DNA of 64,000 nucleotides, taken from positions 186,001 to 250,000 of the forward strand of contig CAIYJE010000067.1 in assembly GCA_903926465.1 (NCBI GenBank). The letters run 5' to 3'. Position numbers and translations under genes: made by a program. The DNA is from an uncultured Planctomycetales bacterium. Lineage in GTDB: Bacteria; Planctomycetota; Planctomycetia; Isosphaerales; Isosphaeraceae. Below, piece after piece: positions 16,905-26,460 of the stretch (the stretch's first letter is position 1; every line of letters begins with the position of its first letter). The notes under the pieces were generated by a model. The model was not told where the DNA came from and did not search any database. It saw nothing but the letters and a program-made list of their open reading frames with translations.

Positions 16905-18602
16905 TTATTGACCTTGCCGACGGGGCAAAACATGAGGCGCGGACACTGTGAGCGTGCCCACCCGCACCCTGGGGGTCATTTTAACGCGTGGGTGGTTCGG
17001 TAAGATCGGAACCACCGCGCTGGCCACCACCGAATACGTTCCCGCATGAAGCTGGCGGGCCTTGAGTTTCCACTCCCCTTGCGCGTTTGCCACGGCGCGG
17101 CCAAGTTCCAGGGGATGCGCCACAGACTGACCCCGGGGCGCCGCCGCCAGCCGAACCGCCGTTCCTGGCCAGGCGCTGCCGGCAAACTGCGCCGCTCCGG
17201 TGGTGGTGATTGCATCCAGCCGCTGGGGAATCTGTCCGACAGCGGGGTGGACCTGGGTGATGGTCATCACGCTCGGATCTGGCTGGGCGGTCAGGATGGC
17301 CGAGGGCTGATAGGGAGTATCTGAACTCAGCGTGGGCACCACAAACTTTCGGTACCAGTCGACCACACTGAAATTGCCAGCGTGGGAAATGCCAACTCCC
17401 GTGATGTCAACATATGTCGGTTGAATTTTGGAGAGGTTGGGGACCGGGACAACGCCCCAGAGGTTGATCCAGGGCCAGCTTGAAGTGCTGGCGAAGGCGT
17501 AGTACGTGTGCTGGTAATAGATGTCCGCGGAGTCCACATTTTGGGTGATGGCCGAGGGGGCGTCATCGGCTGCGGACTGATAAATATCCGTGCCGAGCTG
17601 GATGGCCCAGCCCATAAAGTTGGGTTTGGAGCTACGATCGCGGAACTTGGACCCACTGCTGGCAGGGTGAGGATCCAGCATGGTGAGCTGAATCGTGCCC
17701 CCTTGCGCATTGGGTGCAGGCGACCGTTCCAAGTTACGCAGGGCAATGGAGTTGATCACGGCCCCTTCGCTATGGCCGATGAGATGGATGTCTACCGGTT
17801 CGCCGGCCGGGAACTGGGCCACGGTTTTGCGGATCTGGTTGGCGAGCTTGGGCCCGTTGGAGCCTGCTCGGCCCGGCGACCAGCTATCTCCGACCCAGTT
17901 GAAGAGCAGCACCTTCTCATACCCCTGCTGCTTGAGCTGGGTTCCAAACTGAACAACCCAGGGAGGCAGGCGATTGCCTGGCTCGTCCTGAAGGGCGCCG
18001 TGGGCGTAAATGACAAGGGTATGTTTATGGATGCTGGCGGTGCTGGTGGGAGAGAGCGGCTCTCCACTGGGGCCGATCAGGCTGGCGGCCACAATCACGT
18101 ATGGGCGTTGCAAATTTGTAGGTAGGGCCTGGGAGAAGCTCAGGGTGGTGGTGTGCGTCCCTGGATCGGTGGGTGCCGACACCGGGCTGAAGCCCGTGGT
18201 TGCGGGTATCGATTGCGGGCCAAACTGGGCCAGCAGCAGGTCTCCAGAGTCTAGCGTGGCATCGGCCGAACGATAGACGGAGAACAGTAATGCGGTCCCC
18301 GGTAGCGGTGAGTTGCTCAGGCTGGCGGGGTCGATTGCAATGTTGTACGCAACCCGAATGTCCTTGGAATCGCTGGCTGAGATCGACTGCAGCGCGACCG
18401 TGGATCCCGTGAGTAACAGACGTGGTTCGAGCGACTCATGGCGACCGGCCAGAAACTGTCTGGTGGATCGAGTACGAGTGCGTGGCGTCAATCGTCGGCC
18501 TATGATCCAGCTTCGCCACCATGCCACGAGGCAGTCTCCTTGCTGTGCGACCAGGTCTTGCAATGGCCAGTGGGCCAAGAGACCGTTCCTCAGTGTGTCC
18601 AC
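16905..18602 (-). CDS. Secreted alpha/beta hydrolase (lipase-like) with planctomycete LEPR motif
   Basis: The 565-residue protein carries LEPRLLL at residues 58-64, a motif specific to planctomycete exported proteins, after an Arg-rich N-terminal stretch. An N-terminal beta region (about 70-195) is followed by an alpha/beta hydrolase fold beginning TLVIYAHGALQDEP. The nucleophile elbow is GHSEG at 276-280 (Ser 278), with DPHP as a plausible acid segment nearby and HAGN as the possible catalytic His. The C-terminal part (about 430-555) looks beta-rich, perhaps a carbohydrate- or wall-binding module. It stands alone, divergent from nothing obvious. Lipase, esterase or PHA/amide hydrolase are all possible. 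Confidence 0.72.
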   Translation of the reverse strand: MDTLRNGLLAHWPLQDLVAQQGDCLVAWWRSWIIGRRLTPRTRTRSTRQFLAGRHESLEPRLLLTGSTVALQSISASDSKDIRVAYNIAIDPASLSNSPLPGTALLFSVYRSADATLDSGDLLLAQFGPQSIPATTGFSPVSAPTDPGTHTTTLSFSQALPTNLQRPYVIVAASLIGPSGEPLSPTSTASIHKHTLVIYAHGALQDEPGNRLPPWVVQFGTQLKQQGYEKVLLFNWVGDSWSPGRAGSNGPKLANQIRKTVAQFPAGEPVDIHLIGHSEGAVINSIALRNLERSPAPNAQGGTIQLTMLDPHPASSGSKFRDRSSKPNFMGWAIQLGTDIYQSAADDAPSAITQNVDSADIYYQHTYYAFASTSSWPWINLWGVVPVPNLSKIQPTYVDITGVGISHAGNFSVVDWYRKFVVPTLSSDTPYQPSAILTAQPDPSVMTITQVHPAVGQIPQRLDAITTTGAAQFAGSAWPGTAVRLAAAPRGQSVAHPLELGRAVANAQGEWKLKARQLHAGTYSVVASAVVPILPNHPRVKMTPRVRVGTLTVSAPHVLPRRQGQ

Positions 18603-18864
18603 CCAAGTAGATCGTCCGTCGATCTCGGTTTCATTGTCCCGGTCCCAGGGTTATGGACCGGCTTGCTGGGTTCAGTCCACACATTCCGCAGGGTTGGAAT
18701 CACCCGTACTGAATCTCGCGGGCCTGGCTCAAGTTAAGGCCTGTGGATATTCGGTTTGCACGCGTTGTGTAACCGTTCGAGCTGTTGGAATCGGGAGAAT
18801 CATGCCCCAAGGTCAGGATGCGACTTTTCGATGGATGGGATGACAGGCGAGAGGCGAACCAGTA

Positions 18865-19728
18865 TCACCAGCGTGAGAATGGGCTGGGGGTTGTCGGGTT
18901 CGCGTTCCGCTTCGCTGCAAATTCCGCCGCATGGCGAATCACGGGGTTATCGTCAGACATCGCGTTCGAGATCGCTTCGCGAGCCGGCTCTGGGAGCGGG
19001 CGTAAGCCGGAGATCCCAATCAAAGCTGCGGCTCGCGTTTTGGGCGCAGGGTCGTTGAGGATGGGGGTCAAGAGGGGAAGCACGTCGGCTGTCAGGTTTT
19101 CCAATTGGCCCAGGGCCAAGGCGGTCTGAGCGCGAACCATGGGGTGGGGATGCTGAAGGAGTGGAGCCAGGCTGTTCAATGAGATCCAATCGCTGTCCCC
19201 ATGATTCGGCAGTTCGTTGAGTGCGAAACGGACATCCAGGATCAGTCGGTCAACCGGCAGATCCGGCAGGTCGGCCGCCCAAACGATGACCTTCTTGACC
19301 TCGGCGAGTTTGGCCTCGTGCCGCTTGCGGGGTCCGGTGTCTGCTTCAAATCCACAGTAAGTGAGCAGGGGGGCCAGGACCAGCCAGACAATGATCGCGG
19401 GGATTCGGCCATAGGTGCTCGCCTTGAACGTCTGGACGATTCCCCCTCCATTGAGAGACGAAATCAGGAATCCCAGAACCGTACCGATGGTCAAACAAAG
19501 AAACAGGACCGCGTAGATTCCCCAAATGTCGGCCACTTCACGAACCAGCCAACCGAACGCGAACAATGGGATTGCGACACGAACGAGCCGCCGGATGCCG
19601 TTTGTTAGCAGTGACGCGGGTTCGGCGTTGCTCTCGTCGTCATCGTACTCCAGGTCCTGATTCAGCAAGGGTGTGGCTCCCGTTTCAGGGTCTGGTGGTT
19701 TCCGAGTTTGTGCCAGATGGCTGGTCAT
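18865..19728 (-). CDS. Membrane protein with C-terminal HEAT repeats
   Basis: Taking the ATG at 19728 gives 287 residues. An acidic N-terminus (YDDDESNAEP) is followed by three hydrophobic segments (about residues 50-115). A C-terminal array of HEAT/PBS-lyase-like helices (APLLQHPHPMVRAQTALALGQLE, VLPLLTPILNDPAPKTRAAALIGISG, AISNAMSDDNPVIRHAAEF) covers about 195-280. It is probably an inner-membrane protein whose HEAT solenoid binds a protein partner. The frame opens at 19776, and no start has a good ribosome site, so the N-terminus is uncertain. It is divergent from the ECF sigma factor and shares that intergenic region. Confidence 0.72.
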   Translation of the reverse strand: MTSHLAQTRKPPDPETGATPLLNQDLEYDDDESNAEPASLLTNGIRRLVRVAIPLFAFGWLVREVADIWGIYAVLFLCLTIGTVLGFLISSLNGGGIVQTFKASTYGRIPAIIVWLVLAPLLTYCGFEADTGPRKRHEAKLAEVKKVIVWAADLPDLPVDRLILDVRFALNELPNHGDSDWISLNSLAPLLQHPHPMVRAQTALALGQLENLTADVLPLLTPILNDPAPKTRAAALIGISGLRPLPEPAREAISNAMSDDNPVIRHAAEFAAKRNANPTTPSPFSRW

Positions 19729-19896
19729 TTTACAAAAACAGGCAATCCTGGAGCCAGGATGGCTCATTGGGAGCAAGAAAGTTTGGCGACTGGAAGCTTT
19801 TTCTGGTTTTTTGGAGAACGCCGCCTAAGAATCGGTTCTTTGAAACGTGAGTTGGTAGGAAGCCGCGCGGGCGTGAGTGGCCGGAGGTTCAACGGG

Positions 19897-20442
19897 ATGG
19901 AAATCAACCAGGCAACTACGGAGGCCCCCTCCGTGGACCGGCACTGGATTCTTGAGGCGGTTGACCGCTTCGAGGGGCCGTTGATTCTGTACGCCACGCG
20001 GTTGCTGGGCGACGGTGAACGGGCGAGGGATGTGGTTCAGGACACGTTTCTGAAGCTCTGCAAGCAGCCGCGGTTGGCGGTTCAAGATCGGCTTGGTGAG
20101 TGGTTGTTCACCGTGTGTCGCAACCGGGCCCTGGATGTTTTGCGCAAGGAGAAACGCATGAACTCTCTGAGCGAAGAGAAAGCCTCAACCTGCACAAGTT
20201 CCGAGTTGGACCCGGCTCTGGCCTTGGCCGAACGAGATGATGCACAACAGGCGATGCAATTGCTGGACGGCTTGCCTGCCAACCAGCAGGAAGTGATTCG
20301 TCTGAAGTTTCAGCACGGATTCTCGTACCGGGAAATCAGTCAGATCAGCGGGCACAGCGTGACGAATGTGGGGTTCTTGATTCATTCGGGTATGAAAACG
20401 TTGCGGCAGCGGATGGTCGGCGGGTTTGCGGCCGAGTGTTGA
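19897..20442 (+). CDS. ECF-type RNA polymerase sigma factor
   Basis: The 181-residue protein has sigma region 2 (about residues 25-95, including the DVVQDTFLKL segment and the CRNRALDVLRKEKR -10 recognition helix) and region 4 (about 120-175, LPANQQEVIRLKFQHGFSYREISQISG as the HTH). There is no region 1 or 3, as in ECF factors. The ATG at 19897 has GGAGG about nine bases upstream; the frame extends further upstream but reads as non-coding. The next gene, 53 bp downstream, encodes a membrane-tethered anti-sigma-like N-terminus, so the pair is probably a sigma/anti-sigma switch. Its regulon is unknown. Confidence 0.92.
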   Translation: MEINQATTEAPSVDRHWILEAVDRFEGPLILYATRLLGDGERARDVVQDTFLKLCKQPRLAVQDRLGEWLFTVCRNRALDVLRKEKRMNSLSEEKASTCTSSELDPALALAERDDAQQAMQLLDGLPANQQEVIRLKFQHGFSYREISQISGHSVTNVGFLIHSGMKTLRQRMVGGFAAEC

Positions 20443-20495
20443 GCATGTTGCGACGGCTTCAGCGAGTTTCGTTCTTGATTCAGGGAGACGTACGA

Positions 20496-23264
20496 ATGAC
20501 CTGCTTCACCCCCGACGACCCGAGGCTGACCGCCTATGCCCTTGGCGAACTCGAGGCAGCCGAATGCGCTGAGGTCGAGGTCTGGCTGGCGGCCAATCCC
20601 AACGCTCAGCAACAGGTGGAAGAGGTCCGGGCCCTGGGTCGGCTCATGGGCGAACAGTTGCGCCTGGAATTGACCCCCAAACTGGCCGACGACCAGAAGC
20701 AACGGATTGTTCGTGAGTCTGAATTGGATCGGCCCTTAGATCGTCTAAGTTTTTGGCGAGGCGGATCCTGGCGCCGGGCCACCGGCCTTGGTTTGCTGGC
20801 TGCGTCGTTGCTGCTGGCTGGAACTGTTCCATTTTGGTCACTGCTGAAGGAGCCGCAGACGTTATCTCAGAAAGAGACCGTGGCCGCCGGCGGAAGCCTG
20901 GCGAAAAGTGTTCCGGGATCGGCTGCTGCTGTTGTCGCTCCCTCACGCACTGACAACATCCAGGTCTCCGCCGATGCTCCCGCGCTGGCCAGGTATCAAG
21001 CCCCAGTCGCGAACTACGACGACTCGTTTGAACTTCGGATGAAGCCGCTTCAGGGGCCCGCCGATAGCCAGGTTGCCCAAGGCAGCGTACTGGCTGAAAA
21101 ACTGGCCAAGCTCGATGCAGACGTAACTGGCCCAGAGGTTTCACTCGGTCGTCGGGCACTACGCAATGGCCGTGAGCGGGGATCATCTTTGCCGGCAGAA
21201 GCCGCGCCTGCTGCTGTGGCCGCCACGCTGGATAGTGCTCTGCCGGCAGGCCTCCCAGATTCCAATCAGCCGGGCTCTCCCAAAGACCTTTACGCATATG
21301 GTTCGAATGCTGCGGACTCACAGCCTGGATTATCGGGCGGCATGATGGGGGGCGGCGGATCTGCTCCACATCGTGTGGCTACGGCCGGTGCCGCAGGCGG
21401 TGAGCTGGGTACGAATGGGCCCGCCAGTGAGTCTGTGACCAATGGTGTCACTCCAGAGCGAGAGGAATTATCACGAAGGAGCCTGGCCAGAATTGCTCCT
21501 CAGGCGGCGTCAAAGCCTCAGGTTGGTGAACTCTCTCAGGGTGTTCCTGCTTATAGCTTGAAGGAAAAGGCCCAGGCACCGTCGTTGCCGGCCGTGATGC
21601 TGGGTGGCAAGCCTTCAGCATCAGGGGTTCCCGGGCAGCAGGGAATCATGTCCGAGTCGCTTTCTGCAGCCTCGGGGAACGCCGGACCTGCTTCGGTTGC
21701 CGCTCCTCAGGCGAATCCGAGCCAAGGGCGATTGAGTGTGGCACTGGGCTTTGAAGCGAAAACGCCAAGTAATTTTGCAACTGCGACGAGATTCGGCCGA
21801 AATGACCTCAGCGAGGGGCGTGCTGGACCGCGTGATGAAAAGCTGGGCCTGGTCCCCAGTGATCCGGCGGTTGCCAACGCCCAGGTCTTTTTTGGTGAAC
21901 CGGTCTCTGAGAACGCATTTGTGAATGTTGGCTCGGAATCTCGGCTCTCAACATTCGCGGTGGACGTTGATACGGGTTCTTACTCCAGCGCTCGCAACTT
22001 TCTCAGGCATGAAACTCTGCCGCCGCCCGCTTCGGTCCGGATCGAAGAGTTCATGAACTACTTCACCTGGAATGACCCCGCGCCCACTGGGGCGGCACCA
22101 GTGTCTGTGCAGACCGAGTTGACCCGCTGCCCTTGGAACTCCGGGAATTGGCTGCTGCGTGTTGGGCTCAAGGGCAAGGCGGTAACCTTTGAGCATCGTC
22201 AGCCCTCCAACCTGGTATTCCTGGTCGATGTCTCGGGCTCAATGAATCAGCCGAACAAGTTGCCGCTGGCCAAAACCGGTTTAAGAATGCTGGTGGAACA
22301 ACTGGGCGAAAACGACACGATTGCCCTGGCCACGTTCGCCGGCAGTGAACGGGTGGCATTGCCGCCCACCTCGGGCGCAAACAAGGCCGAGATCCTTTCG
22401 GCCATAGATCAGCTTTCAGCCACCGGCTCAACCAACGGTGAGGCCGGCTACAAGCTGGCCTATGATCTTGCCGTCTCCCGATACATTCAGGGTGGAATCA
22501 ACCGTGTTATCTTATGTAGTGATGGCGATTTTAATGTGGGAGCCACCAAGTTGGAAGATCTGACCGCGATGGCAACGGCAAAGGCCAAAACCGGCGTGTT
22601 TCTGAATGTCCTGGGTTTTGGTGAAGGGAATCTCCAGGAAAAGGCGCTGGAACAACTTGCGGATCAGGGGAACGGCCAGTACGCCTACATTGATGATTTG
22701 CTGGAAGCCAAGAAGGTTTTTATTGACCAGATCGACGGCACACTGGTGACGATAGCCAAGGATGTGAAGGTGCAGGTGGAGTTCCAGCCCGAGCGGGTGG
22801 GTTCGTTCCGCTTGCTCGGTTATGAGAATCGCCTGATGGCTGCCCAGGACTTCCGCAATGATGCCCGTGATGCCGGAGAAATTGGCTCGGGACACACGGT
22901 GACTGCGCTTTACGAACTGACTCCCGCTCAGGCCGCAGGCCAGCCAGCGGGCGGTGATCTGGCGGTGGTTCGGTTCCGTTACAAGGCGCCAGAAGGAACC
23001 GAGGCCAGTGAGATCTTGCACCCTGTGCCAAACGCCGTGGTTGACCTGGGCGTGGCTTCCAGCGATACCCGGTTTGCCTCGGCCGTGGCCATGTTCGGTA
23101 TGATCCTCAGGAACTCCGCCTATCGAGGAGATTCCAACCTGGATGCGGTGCTGGAACTGGCCAGGGCGAATCTGGGCACAGACCCCGGCGGCTACCGCGC
23201 AGAGTTTGTGGGGCTTGTGGAGCAGGCAAAAAAGGTCATGCCTGCACCGCCGGCCGCCAGGTGA
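20496..23264 (+). CDS. Anti-sigma-like protein fused to a YfbK-type von Willebrand A domain
   Basis: From the ATG at 20496 (AGGGAG about eight bases upstream) this is 922 residues. The first about 80 residues (FTPDDPRLTAYALGELEAAE) are anti-sigma-like, and one TM segment follows at about 96-116. A long Ala/Gly/Ser/Pro-rich linker runs to about residue 460. Then comes a YfbK-type N-terminal VWF domain (STFAVDVDTGSYSSARNFL), a VWA domain with MIDAS motif DVSGS at 578-582, and a C-terminal DUF3520-like domain. Topology suggests that the N-terminus holds the sigma factor in the cytoplasm while the metal-dependent VWA domain senses something in the periplasm. The neighbouring sigma gene supports this; the ligand is unknown. 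The linker is unusually long. Confidence 0.85.
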   Translation: MTCFTPDDPRLTAYALGELEAAECAEVEVWLAANPNAQQQVEEVRALGRLMGEQLRLELTPKLADDQKQRIVRESELDRPLDRLSFWRGGSWRRATGLGLLAASLLLAGTVPFWSLLKEPQTLSQKETVAAGGSLAKSVPGSAAAVVAPSRTDNIQVSADAPALARYQAPVANYDDSFELRMKPLQGPADSQVAQGSVLAEKLAKLDADVTGPEVSLGRRALRNGRERGSSLPAEAAPAAVAATLDSALPAGLPDSNQPGSPKDLYAYGSNAADSQPGLSGGMMGGGGSAPHRVATAGAAGGELGTNGPASESVTNGVTPEREELSRRSLARIAPQAASKPQVGELSQGVPAYSLKEKAQAPSLPAVMLGGKPSASGVPGQQGIMSESLSAASGNAGPASVAAPQANPSQGRLSVALGFEAKTPSNFATATRFGRNDLSEGRAGPRDEKLGLVPSDPAVANAQVFFGEPVSENAFVNVGSESRLSTFAVDVDTGSYSSARNFLRHETLPPPASVRIEEFMNYFTWNDPAPTGAAPVSVQTELTRCPWNSGNWLLRVGLKGKAVTFEHRQPSNLVFLVDVSGSMNQPNKLPLAKTGLRMLVEQLGENDTIALATFAGSERVALPPTSGANKAEILSAIDQLSATGSTNGEAGYKLAYDLAVSRYIQGGINRVILCSDGDFNVGATKLEDLTAMATAKAKTGVFLNVLGFGEGNLQEKALEQLADQGNGQYAYIDDLLEAKKVFIDQIDGTLVTIAKDVKVQVEFQPERVGSFRLLGYENRLMAAQDFRNDARDAGEIGSGHTVTALYELTPAQAAGQPAGGDLAVVRFRYKAPEGTEASEILHPVPNAVVDLGVASSDTRFASAVAMFGMILRNSAYRGDSNLDAVLELARANLGTDPGGYRAEFVGLVEQAKKVMPAPPAAR

Positions 23265-23275
23265 TCATGGTTGGT

Positions 23276-24568
23276 TCAAGGTAAGTCAATATTCTCAAAT
23301 GTGAATGAGAGTGGGATCTCGGCAACCTTGCCTGGGGTTTCATACACCAGGCCCCAGTCTAACGGTTTCCCGGGCACATCCACAAACAGGTATTCAAACG
23401 CCAGCACCCCTTCAGCGGCACCCAGGGTTGAAAAGCCACCGTTTTGGGGAAAACGTGTGCCGTCTGGCTTCTGAAGCCAGACCTGGTTGTTGAACAGACC
23501 CTGCCGATACGTTTCAAAAACCGGGCTCTGACCCGGCATGGCCACCCTGACCAGCAGTTTCCAGATATTGTCCTCAACTTCCACGGTTCCCAGAGTCAGG
23601 CTTACATCGCCCTGCGTCTGGGTGGAGGCTGGTCCGTCGATCTTCGAGAACTCAAACCGTTTCAAGCCGGCTGGAACCGTGACGCTGGCCTCCACCGTCA
23701 GTGTTTTCAAGGCCCGGGCCGCGCGATCGGGGGCCTTGAGGTTCAGGTTGAGTTCGGCGACCGGGTTCTCTGAGCGGAGGACCGTGCTGGTAGACTCTTC
23801 GCGAATTTCAGGAGCTACGGCTTGCCCACGGTCGTCCAAAACCTGGAACTTATCAGCTTTCAGAGAGAGCAGCATTGGCCGCAGTCTGGGTTCCCAGGCC
23901 ACCTCAAACTGAATGTTCGTTTTGGCTTCGGCTGCTGTGAAGTCACGCACCGAGCCAATGCGATTGAGGGCCACCCGGAACGGGCCGGCATAAGAGATCG
24001 GCCGCTCGACCACCTTGGCCTTGGCCTGATCAGTCATGGCCTGTCCGGGCATGATTCCCACGGAGCCATCGCCCGTGAAGAAAACGAGGCCCAGTTCGGC
24101 CTTACGGGCGATCTCATCAAGGGCCTCGAAAAACGAGACATCCACCAGCTTGAGATCGAACGCGGGGTTGGTCGCTTCCCCTCCGTACGCTTCTCTGAGG
24201 TCGGAAATCGAGTTGCCGGATTGTGTCTGAAGCTGCCTGAGCGCGTCTGAGAGCCGGATTCCCTCACCCTGAATGCTCACCCTGGACGCAACCGGGATCG
24301 CATTGGCAATCGCGTCCCGAATCCGAGTGAGCCGCTCAACAGCATCCGCATCGCTGGTTTTGGGCAACGAGGCAGGCAGCAGATCGGCTGCGCGAACACC
24401 AAGTTTGGTAAGCGCAGCCTCTGCGGAATCTCGTTCGGCCGGTGACCCGGCCGAGATCTTGGTGACCAGGGCCGACACTCGATCTTTGAGTGCAGCGTCT
24501 TGGCCGTATATCGGCGGGCTCAAGATGAAGCCCGCTGTGAGAAGAAGTCCCGAAAAGCGTGCGACCAT
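23276..24568 (-). CDS. Secreted protein, function unknown
   Basis: The ATG at 24568, preceded by GAGGCGG, gives 430 residues with a signal peptide (MVARFSGLLLTAGFILSPP..., cleavage near residue 22). The first about 150 residues are helical (DRVSALVTKISAGSPAERDSAEAALTKLG, a HEAT-like helix pair), then LSDALRQLQTQSGNSISD resembles the short secretin/TonB-like half-domain. The C-terminal 250 residues are beta-rich. I recognise no catalytic motif. The frame continues to 24886 but the upstream part is Pro/His-rich and does not look coding. It is convergent with the VWA gene (12 bp between stops). Confidence 0.65.
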   Translation of the reverse strand: MVARFSGLLLTAGFILSPPIYGQDAALKDRVSALVTKISAGSPAERDSAEAALTKLGVRAADLLPASLPKTSDADAVERLTRIRDAIANAIPVASRVSIQGEGIRLSDALRQLQTQSGNSISDLREAYGGEATNPAFDLKLVDVSFFEALDEIARKAELGLVFFTGDGSVGIMPGQAMTDQAKAKVVERPISYAGPFRVALNRIGSVRDFTAAEAKTNIQFEVAWEPRLRPMLLSLKADKFQVLDDRGQAVAPEIREESTSTVLRSENPVAELNLNLKAPDRAARALKTLTVEASVTVPAGLKRFEFSKIDGPASTQTQGDVSLTLGTVEVEDNIWKLLVRVAMPGQSPVFETYRQGLFNNQVWLQKPDGTRFPQNGGFSTLGAAEGVLAFEYLFVDVPGKPLDWGLVYETPGKVAEIPLSFTFENIDLP

Positions 24569-24674
24569 GTTCCGCCTCAACTGCTCACCCGAAAGATCCC
24601 AGATCATGCGATCATGGTATCGAGTTTCCAGTCCTGAGACAACTGTCGCAGGTGGTCGGCTTTGGCTGTTACGC

Positions 24675-25076
24675 TCAGGGCAGATGATAGGCGGGGGGGC
24701 CGAATGACGGGGCGTATGCACCGACGGGTGGTGGAGGGGTGCCCGGCCAGCCTGGGGCGGCAAAGGTGCGGTATCCGGTGTAGCCAAAGGTGGGGTCGCC
24801 CGCACCGGCACCGGGGTTCCAAAGCCCCTGGCCAAACGGTCCAGGCGCCAAGGTGTAAGGTTGGTAGCCATTGGCATAGCCGCCACCGTATGGCGAGCTG
24901 AACTTGGAATAGTTCAGCTTGTAGCCATAGCTCGCAGAGCCCCAGGCCATACCGTAAACGCCTGGCGGCTGGTAGTAACGCTCAGGGAATTCCCAGGCGG
25001 GATATCCTGGTTGCTGCGCGCTGGCGACAGACCCAAGGAGTAGAACCAGAGAGAAGGCAAACGGCACCCTGGGCAT
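24675..25076 (-). CDS. Small secreted Gly/Tyr/Pro-rich protein
   Basis: The 133-residue protein has a clean signal peptide (residues 1-21, ending SVASAQQ) and a mature part dominated by Gly, Tyr, Pro and Ala (YGGGYANGYQPY, GNP-type and PGWPGTPPPPVG). There is no globular domain and no cysteine in the mature part. Such proteins are likely extracellular, in a matrix, sheath or surface layer. A second, larger protein of the same composition lies immediately upstream on the same strand. No close family is recognised. Confidence 0.6.
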   Translation of the reverse strand: MPRVPFAFSLVLLLGSVASAQQPGYPAWEFPERYYQPPGVYGMAWGSASYGYKLNYSKFSSPYGGGYANGYQPYTLAPGPFGQGLWNPGAGAGDPTFGYTGYRTFAAPGWPGTPPPPVGAYAPSFGPPAYHLP

Positions 25077-25282
25077 TGCTGTGGAACTCCCGCGATCACT
25101 CGTCCGTGAAGCGCCGCTCGGGCGGCGACGAAACTCGACCTATGGGAAAGATAACACCTTTCGCCGGGTCGATCGGAAGTCTGCCCAAGCGCACCGGTTG
25201 GGTCATACCGCCTTTGTCACTTGCGTCCGATTTCAAGGTAAATGCTCGGGGCCAGTTGCCAGTTCTCCAAGGAACACGCCAA

Positions 25283-25318
25283 GAAAAGAAAAACGCCCGC
25301 CGACCGGGAAGGCGGGCG
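25283..25318 (-). terminator. Rho-independent terminator
   Basis: On the minus strand, an 8-bp GC stem (CGCCCGCC/GGCGGGCG, loop about nine bases) is followed by a T-rich run (GTTTTTCTTTTC). It lies just downstream of the Gly/Tyr-rich gene ending at 25363 and should terminate its transcript. Confidence 0.75.
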
Positions 25319-25362
25319 GGCACTGGTTCAAACGTGGTCGTGCATTGTGACGTGAACCAGGC

Positions 25363-26352
25363 TCAACGGCCCCGGCCAGCCGGAGCCATCGGGGCGTAGT
25401 AAGATCCGGAACCGCCCCCCACGCTGCCCGAGGAGCCCATGTTGTAGTTGATTGTGGGAGTGGGCAGATAGTTGGCGTAATATCCGGGCGGCGTCAGCGC
25501 CGCATGGGAATTCTGACCATAAGTGACATACCCAGGCATGCTCACGCTGGTCATGCCCTGGCCGTAATACGCGGCATTATTAGAGTAACTGGGGTATCCC
25601 ACGCTTGCTGGCGTGAAGGAGTACGGGCTGGAACCACCCCCAGCCTGCTGCATGACCACTCCACCCGGGTAGGTCACCGAGGGGACCGGGTAACCCCCTG
25701 TGTTCGATCCAGGCTGTGCGTACGGGGCGTAGCTGGGATAAGTGGGGGTGAAGTAATTGTTCCCGTAACCATAATTGGCGTAGTAGGGAAGGTTGGAATT
25801 GGTTGGCTGGCCAGCAGAGCCGGGTGGAAATGACCCGGTTGCGGGGGGGATGGCCCCTGCGATCAGTGGAGAATTGAAGCCACTGCCCCGCCCAACCATT
25901 CCTACGCCTCCCGCGAGAGCCCGAGCGGCCGCAATCGCCAGGTCGTCTTGCGCTCGCTGGGTTCCAGCAACGGAAGGTCCGTTGTTACTGGCCCCTGGCT
26001 TGGTATTGCCGGTATTAGCGATGAGTGGTTGCGCGGGGATGGTGCGTGAAGTCATCTGGCCACCGCCGGGAACCCAGGCCGCCACCCTGCCGCCGTACCC
26101 GTTCGGGGGCGCGTCTGGGTCTCTCCTGGCTGCGTCTGGAACCGAGTTCGTTGCGGTGACAGTTCCGGAACCAGCCGGGTAATAGCCGGCAGGGGCAACT
26201 ACGGAACCCTGGCAGTAGCCAGAGCTTATCAACCCGACCCCCGGCACAATGCTGGTACCAGGTGGACGATTGCCCCATTGTGCGGAGGCTTCTGGAGCCC
26301 CCACAGAGAGGAGCCCTGCAAGCCCAAACGCGGCCACGATGTATCGCTTCAT
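25363..26352 (-). CDS. Secreted Gly/Tyr/Ser/Pro-rich protein
   Basis: The 329-residue protein has a signal peptide (MKRYIVAAFGLAGLLSVGAPEASAQ). The mature part is very rich in Gly, Tyr, Ser, Asn and Pro (YYANYGYGNNYFTPTYPSYAPYAQPG and similar, about residues 180-320), with only one short helical stretch (about 128-150). It resembles intrinsically disordered, tyrosine-rich extracellular or adhesive proteins, with no enzymatic motif. A Rho-independent terminator lies downstream, and the smaller similar gene follows it. The start at 26352 is supported by the signal peptide. Function is unknown. Confidence 0.65.
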   Translation of the reverse strand: MKRYIVAAFGLAGLLSVGAPEASAQWGNRPPGTSIVPGVGLISSGYCQGSVVAPAGYYPAGSGTVTATNSVPDAARRDPDAPPNGYGGRVAAWVPGGGQMTSRTIPAQPLIANTGNTKPGASNNGPSVAGTQRAQDDLAIAAARALAGGVGMVGRGSGFNSPLIAGAIPPATGSFPPGSAGQPTNSNLPYYANYGYGNNYFTPTYPSYAPYAQPGSNTGGYPVPSVTYPGGVVMQQAGGGSSPYSFTPASVGYPSYSNNAAYYGQGMTSVSMPGYVTYGQNSHAALTPPGYYANYLPTPTINYNMGSSGSVGGGSGSYYAPMAPAGRGR

Positions 26353-26460
26353 GGAAGTCGTTCCTCGGTGGATTTATTCTGGCTGAGGTCAATCAAGCGC
26401 ACAAAATCAATCGTCGTAATTCCATGATGCAACATGTGAACCGAAGGAACAGCGTTTTAC

